This document shows positions 54,247 to 62,761 of a stretch of 64,000 bases of DNA, piece by piece; within the stretch, counting starts at the first letter, position 1; every line of letters begins with the position of its first letter. The DNA lies in assembly GCA_900319225.1 (NCBI GenBank), contig ONNV01000003.1:1-64000 (forward strand), written 5' to 3'. The notes beneath the pieces are model-generated. The model ran no database searches. It was not told the origin of the DNA and saw only the letters and a list, made by a program, of their open reading frames with translations. The stretch is from an uncultured Prevotellaceae bacterium. Its GTDB lineage: Bacteria > Bacteroidota > Bacteroidia > Bacteroidales > Bacteroidaceae. The position numbers and the translations under genes were made by a program.

Positions 54247-54941
54247 TATTTAGTCCTTCTCTTGTAACAATCCTTTTTATCACATATACCGCATGTATAG
54301 GGCAGATATCTTACATCGGGGCCGATGCCAATGACGCCGCTCACCGATTTCATGGGCAGCATCAGACAGGACTCCGTGAGTTCTATGCCGCAGGGGTTCT
54401 TATCAGGGAACAGGCTGAAAAGGGCAGGTTGAGCCGATACATGCCAGCCGCAGTAACCCGGGCTGAAACGGTTGGTGCGCTTGAATCCGGCAGGATCGAT
54501 CTCGGCCTGCAGCACCGTCTCCATATAATCGGCCACGCTCTCTACGATCTGGCTGCCCACGCAGTCCATTGCGTAGGTCTGGAACATGTCGTCACGGCGC
54601 TTTACAGCATCAGACCACTGGAAATAGCCGGTGCCCACTGTTGCCACGAACACCGCGTATTTCTGTGCTCCACGCAGTTGTCGGCAGATTATCTTGCCTG
54701 CATCAAATGTTACGGGGCCCTTCTCCCCTATCAACGTAAATTTATTTTCCTCCAGGTCAAGCGTTCCGTCCACGATCACATACTTGAACTGGGGGCGCAG
54801 GAACTGGGCCGATTCACGCAGCAGATACTCGGTGGTACGCACGGTCTGAGCATCGGGCTCACCGTCCTTGTACCCCATGAATGAATAGACCTCCTTTAAG
54901 GGGATGTCCAATCTATTCATATCAATCTGCTGCCAGCTCAT
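54246..54941 (-). CDS. Stand-alone methionine synthase activation-domain protein
   Basis: A 231-residue protein resembling the C-terminal activation domain of cobalamin-dependent methionine synthase, which binds S-adenosylmethionine during reductive reactivation. The diagnostic part is NRFSPGYCGWHVSAQPALFS, then GIELTESCLMLPMKSVSGVI. It ends with Cys-rich CGICDKKDCYKRRTK, not part of the classical domain. Bacteroidetes often encode this domain apart from MetH, so it may act in trans. It overlaps the AraC gene by one base and follows thrC after a palindrome. Confidence 0.85.
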   Translation of the reverse strand: MSWQQIDMNRLDIPLKEVYSFMGYKDGEPDAQTVRTTEYLLRESAQFLRPQFKYVIVDGTLDLEENKFTLIGEKGPVTFDAGKIICRQLRGAQKYAVFVATVGTGYFQWSDAVKRRDDMFQTYAMDCVGSQIVESVADYMETVLQAEIDPAGFKRTNRFSPGYCGWHVSAQPALFSLFPDKNPCGIELTESCLMLPMKSVSGVIGIGPDVRYLPYTCGICDKKDCYKRRTK

Positions 54942-54953
54942 TTTGAAGTCCCA

Positions 54954-55012
54954 TTGGGGACAGTCCCCTTTGGGACATTTTCGAGAAAATGCCCCAAAAG
55001 GGACAGTCCCTA
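54954..55012. repeat. Imperfect palindrome, GGGACAGTCCC family, overlapping the thrC stop
   Basis: Left arm GGGGACAGTCCCCTTTGGGA (from 54956), inner hairpin CATTTTCgaGAAAATG (54976-54991), right arm CCCCAAAAGGGACAGTCCC (54992-55010). The thrC stop codon is at 55010-55012, so the right arm meets it. The arms have three mismatches, one at the palindromic core. Confidence 0.8.
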
Positions 55013-56308
55013 TTGTGCCATTAGGAAGTTGCGGAAGTCTGTATAGTCCTTGCTTATCTCAACGCTCTGCTTGGTGCCCTTCATGAAGGCCTGCAGGCGG
55101 GCGGGAATCTCCACATCCCCGCCGGTGATGGCATCAACCTTTTCCTTGAACTTGGCGGGATGCGCGGTCTCCAGGAACACACCGTACTCACCAGGTTGCA
55201 GCTGCTCACGCAGAGCGCGGTAACCGCATGTTCCGTGCGGGTCAAGCAGGTAACCGGTACGCTCAAAGCACTCCTTAAGGGTCTCCTTGATCTGCTCATC
55301 GGTATAGGTTGCACCGCCTATATGACTTGCGATATCCTTGTGTGAGCCGCCGTACAGGGCAAGCACACGTGCAAAGTTGCTGGGATCGCCCACATCCATT
55401 GCGTTGGCCAGAGTCTGGACCGATGGTTTGGGGCTGTATACTCCTGTCTGGAGATAGTTGTAGAATATGTCGTTGGCGTTGTTGGCGGCGATGAAACGCT
55501 TTACGGGCAGTCCCATGAACCAACCGAACAGACCGGCCGTGATATTGCCAAAGTTACCGCTGGGCACGCAGATTACCAGGTTATCGGCCTTACCCATTGC
55601 CTTCATCTGTGCGTAGGCGTTGAAGTAGTAGAATGCCTGCGGCAGGAAACGGGCCACGTTGATAGAGTTGGCCGATGTCAACTTCATGCGCTGGTTGAGT
55701 TCTGCATCCATAAAGGCATTCTTGACCAGAGCCTGGCAGTCATCAAACACGCCGTCAACCTCAACAGCAGTGATATTCTTACCCAGAGTGGTGAACTGAC
55801 ACTCCTGGATGGGGCTTACCTTGCCTTTGGGATAGAGCACATACACATGCACACCCTCCACGCCCAGGAATCCGTTTGCAACGGCGCTTCCGGTATCGCC
55901 CGATGTAGCCACCAGCACGTTCACAAGTTGTTTCTCATCCTTGTTGAAGTAACCCAGCAGGCGGGCCATAAAGCGTGCGCCTACATCCTTGAACGCAAGT
56001 GTGGGACCATGGAAAAGCTCCAGTGAGTAGATGTTCTCATCAACCTTGACAACGGGTGTGGGGAATGCCAGGGTGTCATAGACAATCTTTTTGAGGTCAG
56101 CCTCCGGGATATCCTCGCCAAAGAATGCCTTGGCAACCTCAAATGACATCTCCTGGAATGTCATCTTGTCGATATTGTCAAAGAACTCCTTGCTCAGTTT
56201 GTTCAAGCGCTCCGGCATGTAAAGGCCGCGGTCAGGTGCCAGTCCGCGAACCACTGCATCACGCAGGGTCACGTCATCGGACTTATGGTTTGTGCTGTAG
56301 TATTTCAT
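55010..56308 (-). CDS. thrC: Threonine synthase
   Basis: Converts O-phosphohomoserine to threonine with pyridoxal phosphate. The 432-residue protein has YYSTNHKSDDVTLRDAVV at the start, ELFHGPTLAFKDVGARFMAR with the cofactor Lys at about 107, ATSGDTGSAVANGF and CVPSGNFGNITAGLFG. It overlaps the preceding PGM-like gene by four bases and completes the threonine operon with thrA. A palindrome of the stop-codon family meets its stop. Confidence 0.97.
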   Translation of the reverse strand: MKYYSTNHKSDDVTLRDAVVRGLAPDRGLYMPERLNKLSKEFFDNIDKMTFQEMSFEVAKAFFGEDIPEADLKKIVYDTLAFPTPVVKVDENIYSLELFHGPTLAFKDVGARFMARLLGYFNKDEKQLVNVLVATSGDTGSAVANGFLGVEGVHVYVLYPKGKVSPIQECQFTTLGKNITAVEVDGVFDDCQALVKNAFMDAELNQRMKLTSANSINVARFLPQAFYYFNAYAQMKAMGKADNLVICVPSGNFGNITAGLFGWFMGLPVKRFIAANNANDIFYNYLQTGVYSPKPSVQTLANAMDVGDPSNFARVLALYGGSHKDIASHIGGATYTDEQIKETLKECFERTGYLLDPHGTCGYRALREQLQPGEYGVFLETAHPAKFKEKVDAITGGDVEIPARLQAFMKGTKQSVEISKDYTDFRNFLMAQ

Positions 56309-57519
56309 TTAAGTGAAAGAAAAATCTTAGTGAATTCAATGCCCTCAATGTTGCCGTAAGCGCCCTGCTTGCAACTCTCCTCGTCAAAAGCGGTAACGCC
56401 GTCAGGCTCCATTCCCGGAGCATAGATCAGGAACGGAATGGGGTCCGATGTGTGCGTGCGGTGTGCGCAAGGCGTGGGGTGGTCAGGCAGCACGGCAATC
56501 GCCACCGGCTCGTCCCACTTGGAGACCTCCTCATAGATGGGACCTATCAGGCGGCTGTCCAGATCCTCGACGGTGCGGTTCTTGAGGGTGAAATTGCCCT
56601 CATGTCCGGCCTCATCGGGGGCCTCCACGTGCAGATACACAAAGTCATCGGTCTTAAGGGCATCGATGGCAGCCTGTGCCTTGCCCTCATAGTTGGTATC
56701 GAACAGACCGGTCGCACCCTCTACGTCAATCACCTTCATGCCGGCATAGTGGCCCAATCCCTTGATAAGGTCTACGGCCGATATCACCGAACTCTTGCGA
56801 ATGTTGGGGTACAGCTCACTGATGGGCTGCATGGCCGGACGGTAACCGGGTGACCAGGGCCAGATGCTGTTGGCAGGATCCTTACCCTCGGCTATGCGCT
56901 TAAGGTTTACGGGATGCTTGGCCAGAATCTCCTGTGAACGCAGTATCAGGTCGTTCAGAAGCTGTGCTGTAGGCTCTGCCTCAGGGGTAGCAGCCTTGAT
57001 CATGAGGTCCTTGAACGGCTGTCCCGGCACGTCATGAGGCGGGGTGCAGATAAGCTCCTTGCGGCCTCCGTCAATCACCAGCAGGTGACGGTACTGGATG
57101 CCGGTATAGAAATGGACCTTATCGTTGCCAAGTTCCTGCTCCAGGGTCTTGATTATCTCATCGGCCTCAGGGGTTGAGATATGACCTGCCGAGTGGTTCT
57201 TGATAAGTCCGTTCTCAATGCAGATTATGTTGCAGCGCATGCCCATCTGTCCGGGTTTGATGTCTACGCCTATGTTGGCGGCCTCAAGTACGCCACGGCC
57301 CTCAAATGACTTTGTCACGTCATAACCCATAACGGTCATGTTGGCCACCTCGCTGCCGGGGTGGAATCCGTCGGGCACGGTCTTGAGCATGCCGGTACGG
57401 CCTTTGCGGGCCAGCATGTCCATGTATGGTTTGCGGGCGTTTTGCAGTATGGTCTTATTGCCAAACTCTTTAACGGGCCAGTCGGCCATTCCGTCGCCTA
57501 GTATGATGATATATTTCAT
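56305..57519 (-). CDS. Phosphoglycerate-mutase-like enzyme, probable homoserine kinase
   Basis: A 404-residue alkaline-phosphatase-fold enzyme of the archaeal-type cofactor-independent phosphoglycerate mutase family (ApgM). Marks: IIILGDGMADWPVKEFGNKT with the first metal Asp, HPGSEVANMTVMGYD with the catalytic Ser, VHVEAPDEAGHEGNF and VLPDHPTPCAHRTHTSDPIP with metal ligands. It sits between thrA and thrC, overlapping thrC by four bases, where thrB would be expected; no GHMP-type homoserine kinase is in the operon. This family has been proposed as a homoserine kinase substitute, so that role is likely here, but a true mutase cannot be excluded by sequence. Confidence 0.8.
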   Translation of the reverse strand: MKYIIILGDGMADWPVKEFGNKTILQNARKPYMDMLARKGRTGMLKTVPDGFHPGSEVANMTVMGYDVTKSFEGRGVLEAANIGVDIKPGQMGMRCNIICIENGLIKNHSAGHISTPEADEIIKTLEQELGNDKVHFYTGIQYRHLLVIDGGRKELICTPPHDVPGQPFKDLMIKAATPEAEPTAQLLNDLILRSQEILAKHPVNLKRIAEGKDPANSIWPWSPGYRPAMQPISELYPNIRKSSVISAVDLIKGLGHYAGMKVIDVEGATGLFDTNYEGKAQAAIDALKTDDFVYLHVEAPDEAGHEGNFTLKNRTVEDLDSRLIGPIYEEVSKWDEPVAIAVLPDHPTPCAHRTHTSDPIPFLIYAPGMEPDGVTAFDEESCKQGAYGNIEGIEFTKIFLSLK

Positions 57520-57522
57520 TGT

Positions 57523-59970
57523 TTAGATATTAGCTATACTCATGATATCGGCAAATACACCTGCTGCAGTGACGGCGGCACCGGCACCGTATCCCTGGAT
57601 CATCATGGGATACTCCTTGTAGCGCTCCGTGGTGAGCAGGATTATGTTGTTGCTGCCCTGCAGGTTGTAGAACGGATGGTACTTATCAACCTCGGCAAGT
57701 GATATGCTTGCCTTGCCGTCCTCAAGCTTGGCTACAAAACGCATGCGTTTGCCGTCCTTCTCAACACGTGCACGACGTGCCTCGAACTCGGCATCCAGCT
57801 GCGGGAGCTTTTTCCAGAACTCATCAATAGTGCCGTCAAACAGCTCCTGCGGTATGAACAGGTCACTCTTGACATCGCTCTGTTCAATGGCGTAACCGCT
57901 CTCACGGGCCAGAATGACCAGCTTACGCAGCACGTCCTTACCGCACAGGTCAATGCGCGGATCGGGCTCACTGTAACCCTTCTCCTTGGCCAGGCGTATG
58001 GTCTCGCTCAGCGGGCAGTCGGCACTCAGGGTGCTGAATATGAAGTTGAGCGTACCGCTTACCACAGCCTCAATCTTGAGAATGCGGTCACCGCTGTTTA
58101 TCAGGTCATTGATAGTGTTGATGATAGGCAGTCCGGCGCCCACATTGGTCTCAAACAGATACTTGACACCACGGCGGCGTGCGGTCTGCTTAAGGGCCTG
58201 GTATTTCTCATACTCCGATGAAGCGGCAATCTTGTTGGCTGCCACAACTGATATGTTATGGTCCAGGAAATCCTGATAGAGGCTGGCCACATCGGCACTT
58301 GCGGTACAATCCACAAATACGGAGTTGAATATGTTCATGCCGATAACCTCGTCATGCAGGGTCTTGAGGTTGCTGGCAGGAGCCTTGTCAAGTTCCTCGC
58401 GGTAGGTGTCCAGATTTATACCCTCACGGCAGAACATGGCCTTGCTTCCGCGTGCTATACCAACCACGTTGAGCTTGAGGCCGCGCTCCTGCATCAGTTT
58501 CTCGCGCTGGCCGCGGATCTGCTCCAGCAGGCTGCCGCCCACGGTACCCACACCACAGATGAACAGGTTGAGCACCTGATACTCTGACAGGAAGAACGAG
58601 TCATGGATTACGTTCAGTGACTTGCGCAGTGAGCTCTTCTGTACCACGAATGATATGTTGGTCTCGGATGCACCCTGAGCGCAGGCAATAACGTTGATAC
58701 CGTTTCGGCCCAGCACGCTGAAAAGCTTACCCGCAATACCGGGGCTGCGTTTCATGTTCTCACCCACGATGGCAATGGTTGCCAGGTCCATCTCGGCCGA
58801 TATGGGGAATATGGCACCCAGCGCAATCTCCTTGCTGAACTCACGGTTCAGGAGCTCGCAGGCGGGAGCTGCATCCTGGTTACGTACGCCGATAGATGTA
58901 CTGTTCTCGGACGATGCCTGTGACACCATGAACACGCTGATTCCGTTCTCGGCCAGCGTCTTGAATATGCGGTAGTTTACACCTATTACGCCTACCATAC
59001 CCAGACCGCGCATGGTGATCAGGGCGGTGTCACTTATGCTTGATATACCCTTGATGGCCTTGGTTCCGGCGGGGAGCTCGTTCACGATCTCGGTGCCGCG
59101 GGCCGTGGGGTTGAATGTATTCTTTATCAGGATGGGTATGTTCTTCTGGCAAACCGGGTAGATGGTGGGCGGATAGACCACCTTGGCGCCAAAGTTACAC
59201 AACTCCATTGCCTCCACGTAACTCAGTTCATCAATGGTGTAGGCGGTTGATATCACGCGTGGATCGGCCGTCATGAATCCGTCCACATCGGTCCATATCT
59301 CAAGCACGCTGGCATCAAGTGCAGCAGCAATGAGTGATGCGGTATAGTCCGAGCCGCCTCGGCCCAGGTTGGTTATCTCACCTGTCTGGGCATCGGACGA
59401 AATGAATCCGGGTGCCAGGGCCTTGACCTTCTCCTTACCCGACTTCTTGAACAGAGGCTGGAAGGTCTCACGGATGAGACGGTAGGTAAGGTCGCTGTCT
59501 ATGGTGTGTGTGGTAGTCTTGTGTTCTGTCTTTATGAACTGGCGGGAGTCATACAACTTGATATCGTCAATAAGCTGGGCCACAATCTGTGATGACAGGC
59601 GCTCGCCGTAGCTTACTATGATATCCATGGTCTTCTCTGACAGGTCATGCAGCAGGTAGAGTCCCTGCATGATCTCCTTGAGTTCACCGAACAGGCCGTG
59701 CACGCCGTCAAGCGCGACGGCTCTGCGCTGCGGGATGATCACGTCACTTATCATGTTCTCATGACGGGTGAGCATGGCATCAATCTCGGCCTCATACTGA
59801 CGGTCGCCGCCTGCAGCCATACGGGCTGTGGCAATAAGCCTGTCAGTGATTCCGCCAAGTGCCGAAACCACTACAATCACATCATCCTTCTGTGACTCAA
59901 CAATCTGTTTCAGGTTGGTGATGCTCTCCTTGGATCCCACGGACGAGCCACCGAATTTAAGTACTTTCAC
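57523..59970 (-). CDS. thrA: Bifunctional aspartokinase/homoserine dehydrogenase
   Basis: Catalyses the first and third steps of threonine synthesis. The 815-residue protein has the aspartokinase domain (VLKFGGSSVGSKESITNL at the start, LGRGGSDYTASLIAAALDAS), two ACT domains (about 310-460, GLGMVGVIGVNYRIFKTLAE), and the homoserine dehydrogenase domain (LFICGVGTVGGSLLEQI near 470, KEKGYSEPDPRIDLCGKDVL). The ACT domains suggest feedback by threonine. The middle step, Asd, is encoded at 20930. Operon order is thrA, PGM-like, thrC. Confidence 0.97.
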   Translation of the reverse strand: MKVLKFGGSSVGSKESITNLKQIVESQKDDVIVVVSALGGITDRLIATARMAAGGDRQYEAEIDAMLTRHENMISDVIIPQRRAVALDGVHGLFGELKEIMQGLYLLHDLSEKTMDIIVSYGERLSSQIVAQLIDDIKLYDSRQFIKTEHKTTTHTIDSDLTYRLIRETFQPLFKKSGKEKVKALAPGFISSDAQTGEITNLGRGGSDYTASLIAAALDASVLEIWTDVDGFMTADPRVISTAYTIDELSYVEAMELCNFGAKVVYPPTIYPVCQKNIPILIKNTFNPTARGTEIVNELPAGTKAIKGISSISDTALITMRGLGMVGVIGVNYRIFKTLAENGISVFMVSQASSENSTSIGVRNQDAAPACELLNREFSKEIALGAIFPISAEMDLATIAIVGENMKRSPGIAGKLFSVLGRNGINVIACAQGASETNISFVVQKSSLRKSLNVIHDSFFLSEYQVLNLFICGVGTVGGSLLEQIRGQREKLMQERGLKLNVVGIARGSKAMFCREGINLDTYREELDKAPASNLKTLHDEVIGMNIFNSVFVDCTASADVASLYQDFLDHNISVVAANKIAASSEYEKYQALKQTARRRGVKYLFETNVGAGLPIINTINDLINSGDRILKIEAVVSGTLNFIFSTLSADCPLSETIRLAKEKGYSEPDPRIDLCGKDVLRKLVILARESGYAIEQSDVKSDLFIPQELFDGTIDEFWKKLPQLDAEFEARRARVEKDGKRMRFVAKLEDGKASISLAEVDKYHPFYNLQGSNNIILLTTERYKEYPMMIQGYGAGAAVTAAGVFADIMSIANI

Positions 59971-60036
59971 AGCAAAACTAATTTTCCGACTGCGAAATTA
60001 CTCCTTTTTCAGCAAACTACACAATCCGCATACGTG

Positions 60037-60069
60037 TTTGTTCCTTAAACAAAAAATATACTACCTTTG
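60037..60069 (+). promoter_or_regulatory. Promoter of the PASTA-rluD-ddl operon
   Basis: -33 box TTTG (60037-60040) and -7 box TACCTTTG (60062-60069), 21 bases apart, 21 bases upstream of the start codon. Confidence 0.8.
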
Positions 60070-60090
60070 TGTACTCAAACATAAGTAGAC

Positions 60091-60696
60091 ATGACAAAGG
60101 ACAAGAAGCACTCCATAGGTTGGCTGCTGCTCAACATACTCATCATGGTTGCAGTATCCATCATACTGATTGTCATAACATTCCGTTGGATGCAGTCATA
60201 CACCCGCCACGGGCAGTACATAACCGTGCCCGATGTGTCAGGCATGTATGAGGAGGAGGCTGGACAGGCCCTTGCAGCCGCAGGACTCAGGTATGAGGTA
60301 TCGGACTACAAGTTTGACAAGAGCATGGTTGAGGGCGGAGTCATAGAACAGAACCCCAAAGCCGGTGCATATGTAAAGCAGGAGCGCAAGATATACCTGA
60401 CCCTCAACTCCGGAAAGGAGCCCGTGAAAGCGGTTCCTGACCTGGCCGATAACAGCTCACTGCGCGCCGCAGAGTCACAGCTGCGGGCTGCCGGATTCAA
60501 GCTCTCACCCACCGTCTATGTGGACGGAGACCTGGACTGGGTTTATGAGATCCGCTACAAGGGAGCGGTGATTGAGGCCGGAACCGAGATTCCCGAGGGC
60601 TCCGTGCTGACTATCGTAGCCGGTAACGGCAATCCCGTTGAGATAATTGAGGAGGTTGATTCAACCACAATAGTAGACTCCGACTTTTTTGAGTAA
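60091..60696 (+). CDS. Membrane-anchored PASTA domain protein
   Basis: A 201-residue protein with one N-terminal transmembrane helix (about 11-31, WLLLNILIMVAVSIILIVIT) and two PASTA domains outside (about 45-107 and 113-180: VPDVSGMYEEEAGQALAAAG and VPDLADNSSLRAAESQLRAA). PASTA domains bind peptidoglycan fragments in Ser/Thr kinases and penicillin-binding proteins, but no kinase or transpeptidase domain is attached here. Its stop and the rluD start share a base (TAATG). With ddl nearby, a cell-wall role is plausible. Confidence 0.9.
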   Translation: MTKDKKHSIGWLLLNILIMVAVSIILIVITFRWMQSYTRHGQYITVPDVSGMYEEEAGQALAAAGLRYEVSDYKFDKSMVEGGVIEQNPKAGAYVKQERKIYLTLNSGKEPVKAVPDLADNSSLRAAESQLRAAGFKLSPTVYVDGDLDWVYEIRYKGAVIEAGTEIPEGSVLTIVAGNGNPVEIIEEVDSTTIVDSDFFE

Positions 60697-61766
60697 TGCT
60701 GGACCTGGAGGACGAGATTGAGGAGTCACTTGATGACCTGGAACCTACGCCCGATGCGGCCCAGCTGTTTGAGCATTTCCGTGTCGTAGCCGATAAGGGG
60801 CAGTCGCTGCTCCGTGTGGACAAGTTCCTGTTTGACCATCTGGAGCACTCGTCACGTAACCGCATCCAGAAGGCGGCCGATGCCGGAATGGTGATGGCAA
60901 ACGGCCGTCCGGTCAAGAGCAACTACAAGGTAAAACCGCTGGACGTGATTACGGTCATGATGGACCGTCCGCGTTACAGCAGCGATATAGAACCCGAGGA
61001 TATTCCCCTGGACATAGTCTATGAGGACGAATGCCTGATGGTGGTCAACAAGCCGGCCGGACTGGTGGTTCACCCGGGATGCGGCAACTTTCACGGCACG
61101 CTGGTAAATGCCGTGGCCTGGCATCTGCGTGACAACCCCGATTATGATCCCAACAGCCCGCAGGTAGGTCTTGTACACCGCATAGACAAGGACACGAGCG
61201 GTCTGCTGGTGGTGGCCAAGACCCCCGATGCCAAGACCAGCCTGGGCAAGCAGTTCTTTAACAAGACCACAAAACGCGCCTATCAGGCACTGGTTTGGGG
61301 CGTTCCCCAGCCGGCCGAGGGTACCGTTGAGAGCCAGATAACCCGCAACCCCAAGGACCGCCTGCAGATGACCGTATCATTTGACCCCGAGGTGGGCAAG
61401 CATGCCGTCACTCACTACACGGTACTGGAGAGGTTCGGATACACATCACTTGTGGAGTGCCGTCTGGAGACCGGCCGTACACACCAGATAAGGGTGCATA
61501 TGAAACACCTGGGGCATCCGCTGTTCAGCGACGAGCGTTACGGCGGTGACCAGATTCTCAAGGGCACCACATACAGCCGCTACCGCCAGTTCGTGCAGAA
61601 CTGCTTTGAGATCTGTCCGCGTCAGGCTCTGCACGCCAAGACACTTGGTTTTGTGCACCCCATAACAGGTAAGGAGATGTTCTTCAATTCAGAGCTGCCC
61701 AGTGACATGGCCACTCTCATTGACAAGTGGAGGGCATACGTAAGTTCAAGAGACTTTGAAAAATAA
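60696..61766 (+). CDS. rluD: RluA-family 23S rRNA pseudouridine synthase, RluD-like
   Basis: Makes pseudouridine in rRNA. The 356-residue protein has an acidic N-terminal tail (DLEDEIEESLDDLEPTPDAA), an S4 domain (about 50-100, LRVDKFLFDHLEHSSRNRIQ) and the catalytic domain with the Asp in GLVHRIDKDTSGLLVV. LVECRLETGRTHQIRVHMKH completes the signature. RluD modifies helix 69 in E. coli; the exact positions here cannot be read from sequence. It lies between the PASTA gene and ddl. Confidence 0.92.
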   Translation: MLDLEDEIEESLDDLEPTPDAAQLFEHFRVVADKGQSLLRVDKFLFDHLEHSSRNRIQKAADAGMVMANGRPVKSNYKVKPLDVITVMMDRPRYSSDIEPEDIPLDIVYEDECLMVVNKPAGLVVHPGCGNFHGTLVNAVAWHLRDNPDYDPNSPQVGLVHRIDKDTSGLLVVAKTPDAKTSLGKQFFNKTTKRAYQALVWGVPQPAEGTVESQITRNPKDRLQMTVSFDPEVGKHAVTHYTVLERFGYTSLVECRLETGRTHQIRVHMKHLGHPLFSDERYGGDQILKGTTYSRYRQFVQNCFEICPRQALHAKTLGFVHPITGKEMFFNSELPSDMATLIDKWRAYVSSRDFEK

Positions 61767-61775
61767 CATATAAGA

Positions 61776-62750
61776 ATGAAACGCATCATTGCAATCGTGG
61801 CAGGCGGTGACTCAAGCGAGAACCCCGTATCTCTGCGCAGCGCCGCAACAATCCTTGAGTACATGGACAAGGATAAGTACGAACCCTATATCCTGGAGAT
61901 TGAAGGAAAGAAATGGCAGGTTCACGTAAAGGAGGGCGTTACCGCTCCCGTAGACCTGAATGATTTCAGCTTCACGTTCCAGGGCAAGAAGACGGTATTT
62001 GACTACGCATACATAATCATCCACGGAACACCCGGTGAGAACGGCGTACTGGAGGGTTACCTGCGCCTTATGCGCATACCCTTCTCCACATGTGACGTAT
62101 TGCCGTCGGCCCTTACGTTCAACAAGTTCGTGCTCAACAAGACCATGAAGAGCTGCAAGGTGAACGTATCGGACTCAGTTCGTCTGCGTAAAGGCGATGA
62201 GATTGATACCGACAAGATTGTACGCAAGGTGGGACTCCCCTGCTTTATCAAGCCCACTGACGGAGGTTCCAGCTTCGGCACCACCAAGGTAAAGAGCGTA
62301 GAGCAGATCATCCCCGCCATAAACGACGCATTCAAGGAGAACAGTGAGATCATGATTGAGTCATTCATGCAGGGCATAGAGGTTACCAACGGCTATTTCA
62401 AGACCCGCAAGCGTGAGGTCAAGCTGCCTGTGACCGAGGTGGTTCCCAAGACTGATTTCTTTGACTATGACGCCAAGTACAACGGCAAGGTTGAGGAGAT
62501 TACCCCCGCCCGCATTCCCGATGAACTGCGTGACCGCATCCAGGATCTCACAGCCAGGATCTATGACCTGCTGGGTTGCCACGGAATAATACGTAACGAC
62601 TACATAATCACTGACGGTGACAAGATAAACCTGCTGGAGGTGAACACCACCCCCGGCATGACAGCCACCAGTTTCATACCGCAGCAGATCCGTGCCGCCG
62701 GTCTGAACCTGACCGATGTACTGACAGAGATTATTGAGGACAGTTTCTAA
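61776..62750 (+). CDS. ddl: D-alanine--D-alanine ligase
   Basis: Joins two D-alanines for the peptidoglycan stem peptide. The 324-residue protein has the ATP-grasp layout: AIVAGGDSSENPVSLRSA at the start, IIHGTPGENGVLEGYLRLMR, KPTDGGSSFGTTKVKSVEQI, and the metal-binding NLLEVNTTPGMTATSFIPQQ near the C-terminus. The gene is nine bases after rluD. Its length is near the usual 320-360. Confidence 0.97.
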   Translation: MKRIIAIVAGGDSSENPVSLRSAATILEYMDKDKYEPYILEIEGKKWQVHVKEGVTAPVDLNDFSFTFQGKKTVFDYAYIIIHGTPGENGVLEGYLRLMRIPFSTCDVLPSALTFNKFVLNKTMKSCKVNVSDSVRLRKGDEIDTDKIVRKVGLPCFIKPTDGGSSFGTTKVKSVEQIIPAINDAFKENSEIMIESFMQGIEVTNGYFKTRKREVKLPVTEVVPKTDFFDYDAKYNGKVEEITPARIPDELRDRIQDLTARIYDLLGCHGIIRNDYIITDGDKINLLEVNTTPGMTATSFIPQQIRAAGLNLTDVLTEIIEDSF

Positions 62751-62761
62751 ACTTAAGGACT

